DNA of 64,000 bases, taken from contig WBMV01001020.1 in NCBI GenBank assembly GCA_013396655.1, positions 62,001-126,000 on the forward strand, given 5' to 3'. The DNA comes from Campylorhamphus procurvoides. Its lineage: Eukaryota; Chordata; Aves; Passeriformes; Dendrocolaptidae. A program made the translations under genes and the position numbers. The notes beneath the pieces were generated by a model. That model worked only from the letters and a program-made list of their open reading frames with translations, was not told where the DNA came from and did no database searches. Position 1 is the first letter of the stretch. Each line of letters begins with the position of its first letter. Shown here piece after piece: positions 1 through 13,200 of the stretch.

Positions 1-1239
1 TCTCCTATCCCAGCCCTTGCCAGCTGCGATAGAAAGGAAAAATAGCAACTTTCAAACTTTGTTTTAGAGCTGGCTGAGTGGAGACTGAAGGATCTTCTCA
101 GTTGTTCATGGCTCCTTCAGCTGCAAGAGATTGTTTTAGGTCACTGTTAGTAGATGGAAATCAGTGTTGAGGATGTTGCTCTCTTCCCCTTTATCATTTT
201 TTTATAGTACATAAAGAAAACTTTGAGACTGTTTATTTCAAAAGGAAGGGGGAGAATTCATCTTGTTTAAAGACAGAAGTTGTTTCTATCTGTTAATTTT
301 TTCTAGCATCTATTTAGGAGTTCGTAAAAATATGTATTTCACAGGGAAGAAATCTCATTTAGTGGGATGATTTTTCATTTGACAGTGTGTAAAACTACCT
401 GTACTTGTAGTTACTGTTTGCCTGGCATTTGAGCTTAAAATGCTGTTGTTAGAGCACTCCTCCACACTGCCTTCAGACAGCACTTCCAACTATTGTTGCC
501 AAGGTTTTCAAAGAAGATTTCCTGTGAAATTAGGTTTTACCAGGTTAGACTTTCCTAGCTTTTTTTAACCTTAAAAAAGAAAAAGGCAGGAACTTCTGAG
601 GAAATCTTTAAAAAAACATAAATCTTGCAAATGTTTTTCTTCCCTCTATCAGTAATAGCAAGCTTTTTAAATATTGATTTTTTTCCCCCTGCCAGGTACT
701 CCCATTGTGTCTGATTCTTCTTTTCCTTGAGTTGTACAGGAGACCCCAAAGGACTCCAGGGAAATGGTTTCATCAGATCCATTGATGCAGTGGATTTTTG
801 TGCTTCAAGTAGCCTGATTCTGTCCCTCACTTTCCTAATTTTCTACAAGAAAGGAGGAAAACCTGAGTCCTTTGTCCAAGGTTGGGTCTGAAATGCCTAC
901 TGGAAGAAAGCACTGATGTACTTCTATTTATTCCTCTGAAGTACTTATTCCATGTTTGATAGGATCTTTGGAATCAGATGCAATTTGGAGATTTTATATG
1001 GTGGCTTTAGGGCATCTCTGTGTTTTTAGACTGTACATTTTCATGTAGAGACAGTGCAGTTCTCAGGAGCTGCACGGGGTGCACAGGAGCTGCTCTCATC
1101 CCATCATTCAGTCCCTTTTGCCTAAACTCCTGCTCTCCTGACCTGCCTGAGCCTCAGACACACAGCACTGCTCCAGCTGAAACTCCCTCCCTGTAGTTTG
1201 AGGCAGAGGGAAAAGTGCCCTAGCTGGAAAGCACATCCC

Positions 1240-1300
1240 ATGATCCCCCTTTTACAGGTGGGGAAACTGGGGCACAGGGTTCATCCCTTCACTTTGGCAG
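1240..1300 (-). repeat. Possible MIR-like ancient SINE fragment
   Basis: The stretch around 1248-1276 (ttttacaggtggggaaactg followed by gggcacag) resembles the well-known core of MIR elements read in reverse, where a 'ttttacagatgaggaaactgag'-type word is typical. Only this short core is recognisable and the flanks have decayed. The assignment rests on memory of the consensus. Confidence 0.4.
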
Positions 1301-4300
1301 AGCTCCTTCTCCCCACAGTGTGCTTTCCCTGTATGCCTAGGGAAGATGGGCTGGAGCTCAGAACTCTGGACATGGATACTTTTGCCACAGGGACTGGATT
1401 ATGTGGGAGGCTGGATTTGTGCTTGCTGCTTCATGTTCTGAGTGTGTGTTTCTGCTAAAGCCTTTCCCTGGCTGCTGGCAGGCTCCTGGCTTCCAAGAGC
1501 TCAGCCCCATTTTTCCCTCAGAAAACACAGGATCCGAGGGAATTTGTAAGAATGCTGACTCCAAGCAGACACGTAGTTCCCAAAATTGAATCTGGCTTTC
1601 CACGGCTTTTAGCAGAAGGGTTGATTTGGGTCAAAATTAATGCAAACACTTGCGTAGACTGTTTAACGTTTAGTTTATGGACCTGTTAAGGCAACAGGAT
1701 AATCCCTTTAGATTACCCATGTAATTCCCAGTGAATATTTATTTTAAAGTGACTTCAGTGCCCTTAGTCATTAGCGAAGGTTGGTAATGCCTCTCACAGC
1801 TGCCAGGCTCAACTCTGACAACATTTGTCAATGGGAGGGTTTCTCCTTTTGTTCCTTTTTTTTGGGTTTGTTTGTTTTTTAACAGCTCTCCAACTCTTGC
1901 CGGCTTAATCCCCTGAGCTCACCTCTAATCACAGGGAAGCCTCCGAGCCGCCTTCGCCGTGTTGACTTCCACTTGAGCGAGGCTGAGGAGGGTGCCTGAT
2001 CCTGGGCTTTCCTCCTGCTGCCTGCCGAGGGTGGTGGGTACCCAGCCTGGGACACGGCGCGGGTTCAAGGACACGCTCCCGCTTTAATGTGCACAGACAT
2101 GCTCCCGCTCGCTCTCTGATTGGCAAGGTTAACTCGGAGAGGCTGCAGCTTTTTAAACTGATTTGATTAGACCCACTACTTTATCCCATTCCCTCCCCCA
2201 CCACTTGGCCCACCACCTCCTGATCCTTTTAACACAGCCCTCGGGCCAATAACCAGCCGGTCTGGTTTTTTATTTTTTTTTTCACCCCCCTTTTTTTCCA
2301 ATTTTCGTGCTGAATTTTGACATTTTGTAAAATAGATTATGGGGCTCTACAGGGAAGATCAGGAGGCAGTACCTTGGTCTCAGAGCTGTGTTCTATTGTG
2401 ACTGGTGGAGAGGCTGGGATGTGCCTTCTCTTCCTCACTCTCCTTGGCTCTGCACTTTTCTCAGCTCTCAGTGCACATGTGTGAATTCAGGGACATAAGG
2501 CCTAAGGCTTGGACACTCACTGCTCTCCAGTTCCTCTTGTCTCTGCAAAACCAGGGCTGGGGACAATTACATACTCAGCCCAAAATAACATGGCACCCCA
2601 AGTCCTGTTTTGTTGTGATATGACGTGTGCACTGTCTGTAAAAATAAGCATGAACAGTGTGGATAGAAAACTCCCATATCCTGTAGGAGCAAAATAATGG
2701 TGTATTTTGGTAGCAAACATTACTAGTTGGGATTACTTTGGGAGATCAGACCACCCATAGCTTCCAGGCCTGCTGATAAGTGGGATGGGCTGTGAGAGGC
2801 CATGAGAAGCTGTTTTGGCATTAATGCCCTCAGCTCTTGGGACAGCCGGGGTGGAGTGGGCACCAGCCCAACCTTCCAGGGGTCTCTGGCCCCGTTGCCA
2901 TCTTTAGCTATTGTGCTTTAGCACGTTGTGTGCTGCCAGTTTGTAGTCTGGGACGAAGCTTATGTTTGTCATATTAAATATCCATGGGGAATCTGGAGCC
3001 TTGTGTACCTAAGCACCTCTTGCCAAGCCTTTCTAGCCCTCCTTTAAATAAGTAAATAAAGCCTACAAATCACAGGCTCTCCCAAAACCAGAGAGCCCCA
3101 ACTTGCAGAACAGAATCACTGGAGAGTGACCAGCACTGCTGAATTTTTGGGAGTTCCTGGAGACTGGTCCAGGGGAAGCTGCATCTCATCCCATTATCAC
3201 TTACCTGTTTATTCACCTTATCTGAAGTGATGTGGGCCAGTTGGGCAGTTTCGTGCTGGCAGCATCAAAATCCAGTGACCAGGACTGACCCTCTGGAGTC
3301 ACCCTGGTGCAACAGCACAGAATATAGACAATCCCCTACACACAATGTATTAAACCTTGACATACTGCATTACTTAAGAGGTCTCAGGGAAAATTAAAAC
3401 CCTTTTGACTGGGTTTTGCAATGCAGGGAAAATTTTAGTGACGTTTAAAAGGTTTCTCTTGTGTTCCTCTAATGGGATAAATAAAAAAAGGCTTGTTTTA
3501 GGCCAGCAAATGGGGGGACAATCCAATTTCCCTGATTCCATCAAGACACTCTTAAAGCATTAGCTTGTGCAGTTTTAAAAAAACCCACAACAGACTGACC
3601 CCTCTGCCTGATGGCTTTGAAAAGTGTCCTGATGTGGAGGTATTTATCCTACACCACATGTTTCATCGAGGCACTCCAGCAGCACTCTGAAATATACTCC
3701 TTTGTTATTAAACTATTTAGAAGGACAGCATGCACAGGAGGAAACTCAGACACCAGTTTATTATTTACTGCAGCCATCCACGCTGGGGCTGTGCTCAGAG
3801 ACTAATGTGTGATGACGGGCTCTTTAAATTCAGTACTTGGAAGGGAAAAAGGATGGCATTAAGTAGGAAGATTTCTGGTGAAAGACTGAAACCTAAGCGT
3901 GCCCTTAACTTTATGTTTTTAAGCATAGTTTTGCCTCAGTGTAAATAAAGATTCCCCTGTGGAATGTTATATTTGCAATTTGTTTCCATCAGTCAGAAAG
4001 ATTAATGTATCAACACTTACTCCAGAGGGGGCTCTGGGGATTGATAATGGGAGATACGAAGCCTTTCACCTCGAGGTCACTGGTTCAGCTCTGCCCCACG
4101 TCGGCCACCACCACCAGGACATGCCATCTGCTCCTCCCCAGGGTGGGATGGGCTGGGCCCAGTTCTGCACCCAGCTGGTCCCAGCAGGCTCCCTGGGATG
4201 CTTTAGTAGGAAATGGGATGGAGCTGCTCAGCTCAGCCCCAGATGTGACGGCAGCCCCAGCCCTGGGCTCAGACCGAGCATCACCAGGGAACTTGACCTT

Positions 4301-6479
4301 CTGCCACGCTTGTACAACCCATGAATGGTGAACCTGTTATCCCTGCCCTGTGCAGAATAACTCATTCAAAGAGCAGGACATCCCTGAACATAAATCTGTC
4401 TGTTATAAAGTTGGCTGCGGTTTTCCCTGGTTGCCTCCAGCTCCTTCTGAATTCCATTAGGAACACCTCTATTATACAGCACAAGAAGGGAGCAAGTGCT
4501 GCCTCTGGACTTTGAAAGAGCCCTTTAAAGTGAAGATCAATTTTGCATCTCACTAAATAAGTAATGACAGACCAAACTGCAAGTACTTAGTTCAGCTGTA
4601 TTTTAATAGCACTGTGGCTCCATCAAGAAATTCCAGTTACTGATGTAGTTTGATGTCCTGAGGCAGTTTTCTCCAGACATTTTTCCTTTTTTTTTTTCTT
4701 CAGTATTGGCACTTCATTAATAGCTGTTTGGAAACCTGACTGTCTGTGAATAAGCAGTACCAATAAACCTTTTCCCTCACTGTTTATTTCTCCTTTCTTC
4801 CATCGGGAAACAGCCCCAGTGATCACAGACTGAGTTTTCAGAGTCTGACGTGTAGTTGCACATGGTGGTGGATGAGCAAATGAAAGAGCAGCTTCATGCC
4901 TTACAAAATAACAAATGGTAAATCAGCTACTAATACAATTCACGGAGGCTGCTAAAAGGCTGCTGGATGTCACAAAAACAGCAACCCTTTGAGGTGATGA
5001 GACGGGAGCTTCTTAAGTCAACACGTGCAGTCGGCTTCTCCCTGGCAGTGATCCACTTCGGGGCAGGATCCAGGCTCTGCTGCCTTCCCCCTCTGGCAGA
5101 CCTCTCTAATTCCAGATTAGCCACAAAGAGGAGTCCTCAGCCTTAAGAAACAGTGCTTGGGAAGGAAAGGCTGTCTGGAGGGAGCAGGGCACCGCGCTAT
5201 CCTCAGGTGCTTTGAGATTTCTCAGCAAAGTTCCTGGCACTGGGTTTTTCTGAAGGAGAATTAAGACAAAAGTGCCTTTCAAGCTGAGGCCCATGGGCCA
5301 CTGAAAGTCAGCTCCCCTGCTAGCCCAGACTTCCCCAAGGTTGGCTTAATAAAATCCAGATCTCATTTAATGAGTTCAGAGGACGGTTCAGACCCTCTCG
5401 ACATGGAAAGTGCTGATTTTGAGCACCAAGCCGAGGAAGGTTTATGGGACCAAAACAAGAGTCTCTGGAGCCTTTATCCTCACTGACTTAGGAGAAAAAG
5501 CTCCCCAGGCCACTAGCAACACCTCTGCTCCTTCTGCAGTACATTGTGGCTCCACTTTTTATTGCAGCTGTCACGGTACCACAACCTCCCTGACAGTGCT
5601 CCAGCACTGCCTTGGCTTTCTTGGGCGTTTCAGCTGATCCTGCCTCTGCCCAAATCAGGGGAATCAAACTCCTGGGTTCAGACGGGCACTGCTTTATCCC
5701 ACACAGTGCTGGTTTCCCTGCTTGCTTTTGGATTCCTTCCTCTCTAATGGTCTTTCAGTTGTGGGCTTTAAATTACAGTTTATACAAAGAGGATGCCCCG
5801 AAATGCAGAGTGAGGCCATTATAGTTGACAATTAAAAGTGCAACACCACCTTGGCCACCCGAGGCTGTGGGTTCAATCCCGCAGAGGAAAAGAGGTTATT
5901 CCAAAGCCCTGAATCCCTTTAAATAAATATCAGCCAGCAAGGACTGAGGTGAACCAAGCAGTGGCAGCAACACTCAGCTCCTGCTGTCTCCCGTCCAGAC
6001 TGCTAAATTTAGCAGCCTAATCAAGCTTCCTTCTCTCTCTTTGATCAGGTGGAGCAAGGGGCATGTTGACTTGCTGGTTGGTGCTGGATCCCATCCTGCT
6101 CCCAGTGCTGTGCCCAGGGCAGCCATATGTGGGGGAGCAGCACATCTGAAGGGCCACCAGGGCAGTGCTCCCTCTTAATCTCTCTGCTCCCACCCACACG
6201 TGCTGTCCTGATATCCGACAGCCGGTCCCACGCGGGCATGGGGCCAGCAGTGACTTTACAGGCTTTGTGGCAGAGATTATTTAAAGGAGATTAACCCTTC
6301 TAAACCCCTTAGATTTTAATTATTTCTGTATGTATTTATAAAACCTCCAGTCTGCTAGTTCCAGGGCACAACTGCCCCAGTCCCCATCCTTAACCTGGAT
6401 TTGTGAATATACAACGCAGCCATATTACAGGACAGGGGCTGGGCTGGACGAGGCTCACTGGACTTATTTATTTACTGCC

Positions 6480-6640
6480 ATTCTGGAACAATTCACATCT
6501 GGGATGAAATGAAACATTATGGTTTCAAATCGTGAAAAGAGCTAATAATTTGGATGACTTTAAAATACTAACAGGGCATTAATTGAATTGTTTGAGTCAA
6601 TGCAGCGTCTCTTGCTAATTATTTTGGTTAGGGCAGCTCT
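6480..6640. promoter_or_regulatory. Candidate conserved non-coding element in ACBD6 intron
   Basis: This AT-rich island without repeats has several homeodomain-type cores: gctaataattt at 6541, gcattaattgaattg near 6576, and gctaattatttt near 6614. It stands out from the GC-richer flanks and has no coding potential. ACBD6 introns adjoin LHX4, a developmental regulator of the kind often served by enhancers in neighbouring genes. Conservation itself cannot be seen from one sequence, so this is a guess from composition. Confidence 0.25.
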
Positions 6641-7037
6641 GTGAACATGGAATGCTACCTATGTCTCTGAAGACAGGGCTCTCTGTTGGCTTAAGGTACT
6701 GGAAGCCAGGAGAGGGAAGGCATGGTTCCTTCATTCAGTCTCCTAGAAAGCTTTTTATATATATAATAATGTTGTGAAATCATGAAGTCTGGAAAACTGT
6801 CATGGCTAGCAGGTACTGGTAAAAGGAGGGGGGAAAGGGCATGCACCTCCATCCTCTCATGCTTTCTCTCCTATTAGTCACGTTAGGTAGATTAGTTTGT
6901 TAAAGGAGTGATGGAGGGAATGTTTCCAGTCATCATGCAAGCTGTAAAATCTAAATGAAAGTGGAAATACCTTATTTCTGTTTCACAGCACAGCCTGGCG
7001 TATCTCAGGCAATGCAAACCTTGCGATCTTTAAATGG

Positions 7038-7241
7038 ATCATAGAATCTCAGAATGGTCTGTGTTTGGAAGGGACCTTAAAGATCATCTTCTTCCAACCC
7101 CCTGCCATGGACAGGGACACCTTCCACTAGACCAAGTTACTCCAAGCCCCATCCAACCTGGTCTTGAACTCTTGAGGGATGAGGCAGCCACAGCTTCTCT
7201 GGACAACCTGTGCCAGGGCCTCTCAGTAATACCCTCACATA
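7038..7241 (-). repeat. CR1 LINE 3'-end fragment, minus orientation
   Basis: The stretch opens with atcatagaatctcagaatgg, the reverse complement of a CR1 ATTCTRTG tail. It continues through words typical of bird CR1 3' ends read in reverse: ggaagggaccttaaagatca, ccaaccccctgccatggaca, ccccatccaacctgg and ggacaacctgtgccaggg. About 200 bp of the 3' end is present, a typical 5'-truncated copy. It lies in the ACBD6 intron, antisense to that gene. Confidence 0.9.
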
Positions 7242-10200
7242 TCTGCCTGTTTTGTAAATGCAAGCATAAAAGGTGGCTGTTAGAAGGAAACAAACCCCAC
7301 AGCATTATGGCTGCCAGTGATCTGAGGAAAAAGTACGTAATTTTGAATGCATTTCAGATGATTTTTATTTAGTCTTGTCTCCGGAGCAAGGAAATAAATG
7401 CAGACAGTGCCAAAAAGTCCATAAATAAATTTTGTTCTTGGAGGATCTCTTTAATATGCACAGGGTCCTGCTTCTGTAGTAGTGAACATTTGACCAGTAG
7501 CAATTAATTTCTTATCACAGTCTTTCTATGAGGTAAGAAAACATTAGTGTCTCCATTAGGAGGTGGAGAACAGGAGCTCTCCTGGATAAAATGATGGGCC
7601 CAGCTTCATTCCCCCATTCCAGGGCTTGCCAAGAGTTGCTGGAGGGAGGGGGCATTGCAGGGATGTCTCTCTTGCAACACAGCTGGGTGCTCCTCTCCAG
7701 GCAGATCCATCCTCTTGATCAAATGATAGATTCGGAAAACGTTCACTATCTGTATATTTCAGGATAAATGTCTCTAAGCTAATGAATTTTCCACAGCTTA
7801 CTGTGAAGAATACAGTACTTCCTTTAATGGCAGATGGGAAAAGGGAGAAGAAAAAATAATAAAAGTCCCTGGTATAAATCTCTTCTGTGTAGAAAGGATG
7901 AAAAGAGGGTTCCTTACTAAACTGACCTTACTGCAAATAGCATGTGATCCCATAGCATGTAGATTATTAGGCAAAGTGTCCCAAAGGTTAATGTGTCTTT
8001 TCTCATTAAAATGGGTAGGATTTCCAGCTGAAAGAGCCGGACTTGTGTGTCCAGCCCCAGGGAGGGGGAGTGGGAAAGCAACGGGTTAAATTTCGGGGCT
8101 GTAGAAGCAGATTGTGTTTTCCTTCTATGATGTGGGCTGACAAGACATCAGTATTCTATTCATCTGTTGGGAATTAGGCTGTTAATCCAATCAATGACTC
8201 TTGAGCTAGCTGCAGCCTGCCTCCCCACTGGGGAACAATCGGATCAGACGGGAGATTGTTTAAGAGCACAGAGCGGTCCCGGTGTCAGGTGGAATTTCCA
8301 AGCATTCCCTAGTGAATTGGGGATGGGAAAGCTGTCTCAGCCCATTTATCCTGCCCCTTAAATAACCAGGTATCTGCCTCAGCCACGCTTAAGTGGGAAA
8401 GCAGTACAGGAGCAGCTAACTTTTATGCGAGGAGGGGGCAGGGAAGCACCCTGAAAAGAGAGATTTTAGGATCCTGCCCTTTGGAATATGGTCCTGTTCA
8501 CAGCCTGGGATCAGGTCTGCATGGTTTGTGGGAGTCTGACTCAGCCACAGCGCCACTTGTTACAGCTCTAGGCATTGGCTTTTCCAAACACATTTTTGAT
8601 CCTGGCAGCTTCCTGGCAGCTTTTCTATTGCACCAACACACTTGTTTGATGACCAGCAAGATGCCTGGTGCTGAAAGTAACAGGCAGTAGCAAATATTCT
8701 TTGGATAACCTATAAATATGTCCAAATACACAGCTGCAAAAGGGGATGCAAATGCTCAACAGGAAAACAGCCCTGAGAGTTTCCATGTGGCTACATGAGC
8801 CCGATGTGTAGGTTCAGAAATCATTTTGTCCTGCAATTAAAGACAGCCATGTCTGCAATGGGGTATTGAGAGCCTGTATCTGTGCCAGCAGCACTACACG
8901 CAGATCACAGTAGATGTGATAAATCCCATTGAAATTGCACTTGGAAATTTAGGTACAGCACCAGTTAGAAAGTAGGGCGATGAGGGATTAGCGTAACCCT
9001 GGCACACTGAACTCCTCGGGCTGGGGGTGTTTGGGTGCATTAGCAGATGCAAGGCTTCGGGAGGGAGCCAGTGGTGGTTCCTGGGCATCCTCTTCTCTCT
9101 GAGCTTTCTTAGAGCTGCTTTTAACAGCAGCTTTGCTAACTCCAATTGAGTGCTCCTAAATGAACCACGAATATGAGCTTCAGCAGTGAATACGAATAGG
9201 GAGGTCCCCAGACAGAAAGATCCCCAGCTCACAGGCTTGGCTTTAAAGGGCTTCAGCATCGCTCTTTCCTTGATCATAATTTTGAATCAAACAAAAGCTA
9301 ATGCAATTTTCTTTGCCTTTCAGTAGCAGATTGTGCTGCAAAGGTTCATGCCATTAGAAATGTAATAATTGCTTCTCTATGCAGATCTAATTTATCTGTG
9401 AGGCACTTAGAAGATAGGCCAAATGATAGCCTGGCAGTAGGCTCTGGAGAAGGGCCCAAGAGGTGATGATAAAAATCTGTCTAGCACCTTCCATCCTCAG
9501 GGATATCTGCCCAGCACAGTGCAGGAAAAGGTCTGAATAGGAGGAAGAGGCAGAGGAGAGAGCTGAGAGCTCTTGGAGAGGGACAGCTCAGTGAGGGGTC
9601 CCTGCCAAACCTACCCATATGTAAGGGACGTAAAGGTTAATGGAGGAACCAAACTTAGAAGATACCCAAGCTCTGCGTTTGCCAGGCTGGGCTATTTGTC
9701 ATCCCCAAACTACAGCTGTTCATGACCAGTGCACGGATTTTGGTTTTGCTTCTACCAGAGGTTGCTCTGTATCCTTTGTCCCATGGCATTGGTCTTTGGG
9801 GAGTGCCTGAGCTGCCTTCCAGCTGGGACCAAAGATGCACATGGTGGTGTCTCACAACAGCCTATGCCAACATGAACAACCATAACCTCACAAGCACTTC
9901 ACAAGCAACAGCCAACTAATTATGTGGGCCACCCACTTAAAACAGCTGGTGAAGGTGAGCCATCACAAGTATATATTGCTTTAGCAAAATCAAAAGCTGA
10001 AACGTGGGGAGAAAACATAAATATCTACTTTATTTTTCTGGGGTCGGAGATATTTGTGACTCCAGACTTTGGCACAAAGCTGTTGGATGGTCTTGTTTCT
10101 CAAATTGCACTGTTGCCAGTGTTGCTTTAAGGCTCAGGAGGCAACTAAAAACAAAACTCTGTGTGTATGTGGGTGCAAACTGGCCTAAGGTAGGTATTTT

Positions 10201-13200
10201 AAAAGAACAAGATTGCATGTCAAACTAAACCATTGCTTTTCTATGCCAGCATTTGCCACTCATCTATGTGCTTTGCTTGGGCAAGCATTCATTTTACATG
10301 TATTAATGTGTGTGTACAAACCCAGAGTGCTGCATGCAAAAGCAATGTGAAAATGGAAACAAAGGCTGGGTTGTGGCCATCTACTGAATTGTCTGATGGA
10401 GTTCAGACTGGTTATTTTAGTCCCCATTGCCTGGTTTTCCATAATGGTGGGTATTAACATGTAAATTCTGCTGTGCTTTTGGCTGTAGCCTCACCCTCAG
10501 TCTTCTTGGAGATAAAATTTCAGAGAGAGAATAAGAAGATGATGAGGTTAAAGTAAATTGTTGGGAAGTTGAAGTCTAAAGTGGAAATAAATGAGAAATA
10601 AAACCCTTTTTAAAAGTGGAGGGAAGTATTTTCTTGCTATTTTTCATCTCCCTGGCTTGAGTGAGTGTGTGTCGTGAGGCTGCAGAGATTTATATTACAG
10701 CTCCTAAGCACCGGTGCTTGTTCAGAGGCTGTATCATTCTGGGCCTTTTTATTCACCCACCTTCTAAAGATGTAGTGTAAATATTTATCTCCCCTCTGGC
10801 CCATCCGTGCTGCCCAGGACCCAGCGCTGTTAAACACTCTTATCACCTCATCGCTCTTATCTCCTGCGATCCCTGCCAACATTCCAGTCTGTCAATGGGA
10901 ACCAGCGTGCACCTTAAGAGGTGCCACAAATGAACAGAAAAAGAGGTGATGTGGGGGAAAGAATACCTTCAAATAAAGAGCACAGGTGCTGTCCCTCAAA
11001 GGGAAAGGACAGTGTAGATGTGTAGACAGCATAGATTGAAGGCACCAGGACGAGGTCTCTCTGTGAAGCAGCACTTGAGGAGGTATGGGGTCCCCTACAG
11101 ACCCTCGTGCTGGTGTGGAAGTCTGTCATCACTGATACCGGGCCAGGCAACCAGCATGGATTTGTTTTTTCTCTACTTAGGGCTAAATAAAACAGGTGAG
11201 ATGCAGAAGAGATGGTGCCTCCCTTAGGGCCACGCTCCCTCTCACAGAGATTTCTGCACACAGCTTGTAATGAGGCAGGTCTGGACAATCAGTGTTTATA
11301 GCACAGTGTTTAAAGCTGTCCTCTGAACCCACAGCCAAACACTGGCCAGCCAAAGTCTACTTGCAGTTGCAAGACAACAGCAACCATGTCTTATAGAGTG
11401 TACAGCATCTCAGCAGGGCTCGGCCAAGCCATTTCCATGTCTCTGCCCTTCAGTCCAGAACCTGTGTTAGGTTAAGCAGGGAACAGAAATTCCCAAGGAA
11501 TGAACATGGGATGGCAACACCGATATAATCCTATCACTTATAAGACAAAATTGACGTGCAGCAGCCATAGTACCACTTAGCGGATAAGACAGTTGGTCCA
11601 TCTGCGCTCGGTCCATCTTCTCTCATTTCTCTTGCTTAAATTTCTCAGGAGCAGCACAAAATCCTGTTATCCAATAAGTTATCCACTGGTAGTTGGATTT
11701 TCATTGAGTGACATCTGTCGCAGACCATAGATGTAGGAGGTACCACTGATTTTGCAGCATCTTTGTTTTGATGGGTTTGGTAGACATGGGCATTTGGGGT
11801 TTGGTTGTGAAGTGTTTGGAAAAGCTCTCATCTCCCTCAAAGCCGTGCAGCTTGGCTGTCATCCCACCATGGCCAGAAGTGCCAGGAGGCTGTAAAAGGC
11901 ACCCAGGATGGCATCCAGCTTTAGGAGGCAAGAGAAAAGCTTGTAATCAGATCTGTTGTTGGTCGGTAACATTCACCTGTGGGACTGAGCGCTCTTAAGT
12001 TTGAGTGTGTAATGGTCTTCCTTTCCTTTCTGGTCATTTTCTGTCTGCCTCTGTGGGTTCTGCCATTTCCACTAGCTCCTTCTCTTTATAGAGAGAGCAT
12101 TGGTAAAAGGGCTGTGGTACAAGGCCTTGCAGGCCTTTACAGGAGGTGTGTTACTGCTTTGAGCCTGGCTTTTCCCCCTTTTTGTGTTGAAGTTCACTAA
12201 ATTAAGGCAGATTTCTTCCTTTTTAAGCTGTCACAGTGGCACTTTCCAGCTAACACATGATGGTGAAAGGGCATTTCTCAGAGGCATCCTGGCATAGAGC
12301 AGAGCTCAGCATTGTGCAATGGCCCCGGAGCTGCCCATCTCTTCTTCTGCACTCCCCAACATCAGCTCCCCTACTCAACACCTTGTCCTTGGTCCATCTG
12401 CTGAAACGACCGATCTGATCACCATCAGTATCTCTGTTCCTTGATCACTGTCAGCATCTCTGGTTCCTCCCAGCTGCGGAGGATGCGCTCTGGATGCCCT
12501 GCTCCTGACTGCTGCCAGCAGGGTGAGGACAGAGGCTCTGCCAGGTTGTCCCTGTCCACTCCCTGGGATTATTCATCCCAACAGAGACACATCCTGCTCT
12601 TCCTGGGGGGAAGAGCACTCTGCACCTCCCTAGGATGCTCTAGAAACCACTGCTTTCTGTCACATATCAGGAAATATCCCTTGCATCAAGGCCAGTGAGA
12701 ATTCATCTTAATTCATCTCCTGCACGTTGTGTTTCGTTGCAAAACAAACATTTGCAGCTCCTGGTAGGCAATATTTGTCTCACGTACTTCCCACAATGGG
12801 AGCTGTAATCCTCACTTTCACGGCCCATCTTTGATTAGTCTCCAGGTGTGACCATTTTGCTGGGAAGGTTCAGCATTGCTGTACCTGGAGCAGCCAGGCA
12901 CATAGGGCTGCAATTAGCCACGGTGCTCCAAAAAGCCAAATCAAAGAGGGATTGAGATCAGCAGCTTCCCGAGGGCATTTCAAGGCCTTTAGTGAGTGAC
13001 CACACTAAAGCTTTTTCCATTTACCTGGATTAAAATTTGTCACAGAGGAAATACAAGCAAACAGCACAGCATCTGAGAAGTGTAACGAATAGCATTTGGC
13101 CAGCTGGAACGCTCAAAGTGGGGGGAAAAATCCACAGTGTAAATAAAGTGCAAACCATGTTTGCATAACATTGGATTAATAGTTCTTTTTAAAAACCACA

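Noticed and set aside
5866..5884. tRNA-like T-arm or B-box (gctgtgggttcaatcccgc)
   Set aside because: No A box, acceptor stem or anticodon arm could be built around it. At best it is a relic of a tRNA-derived SINE.
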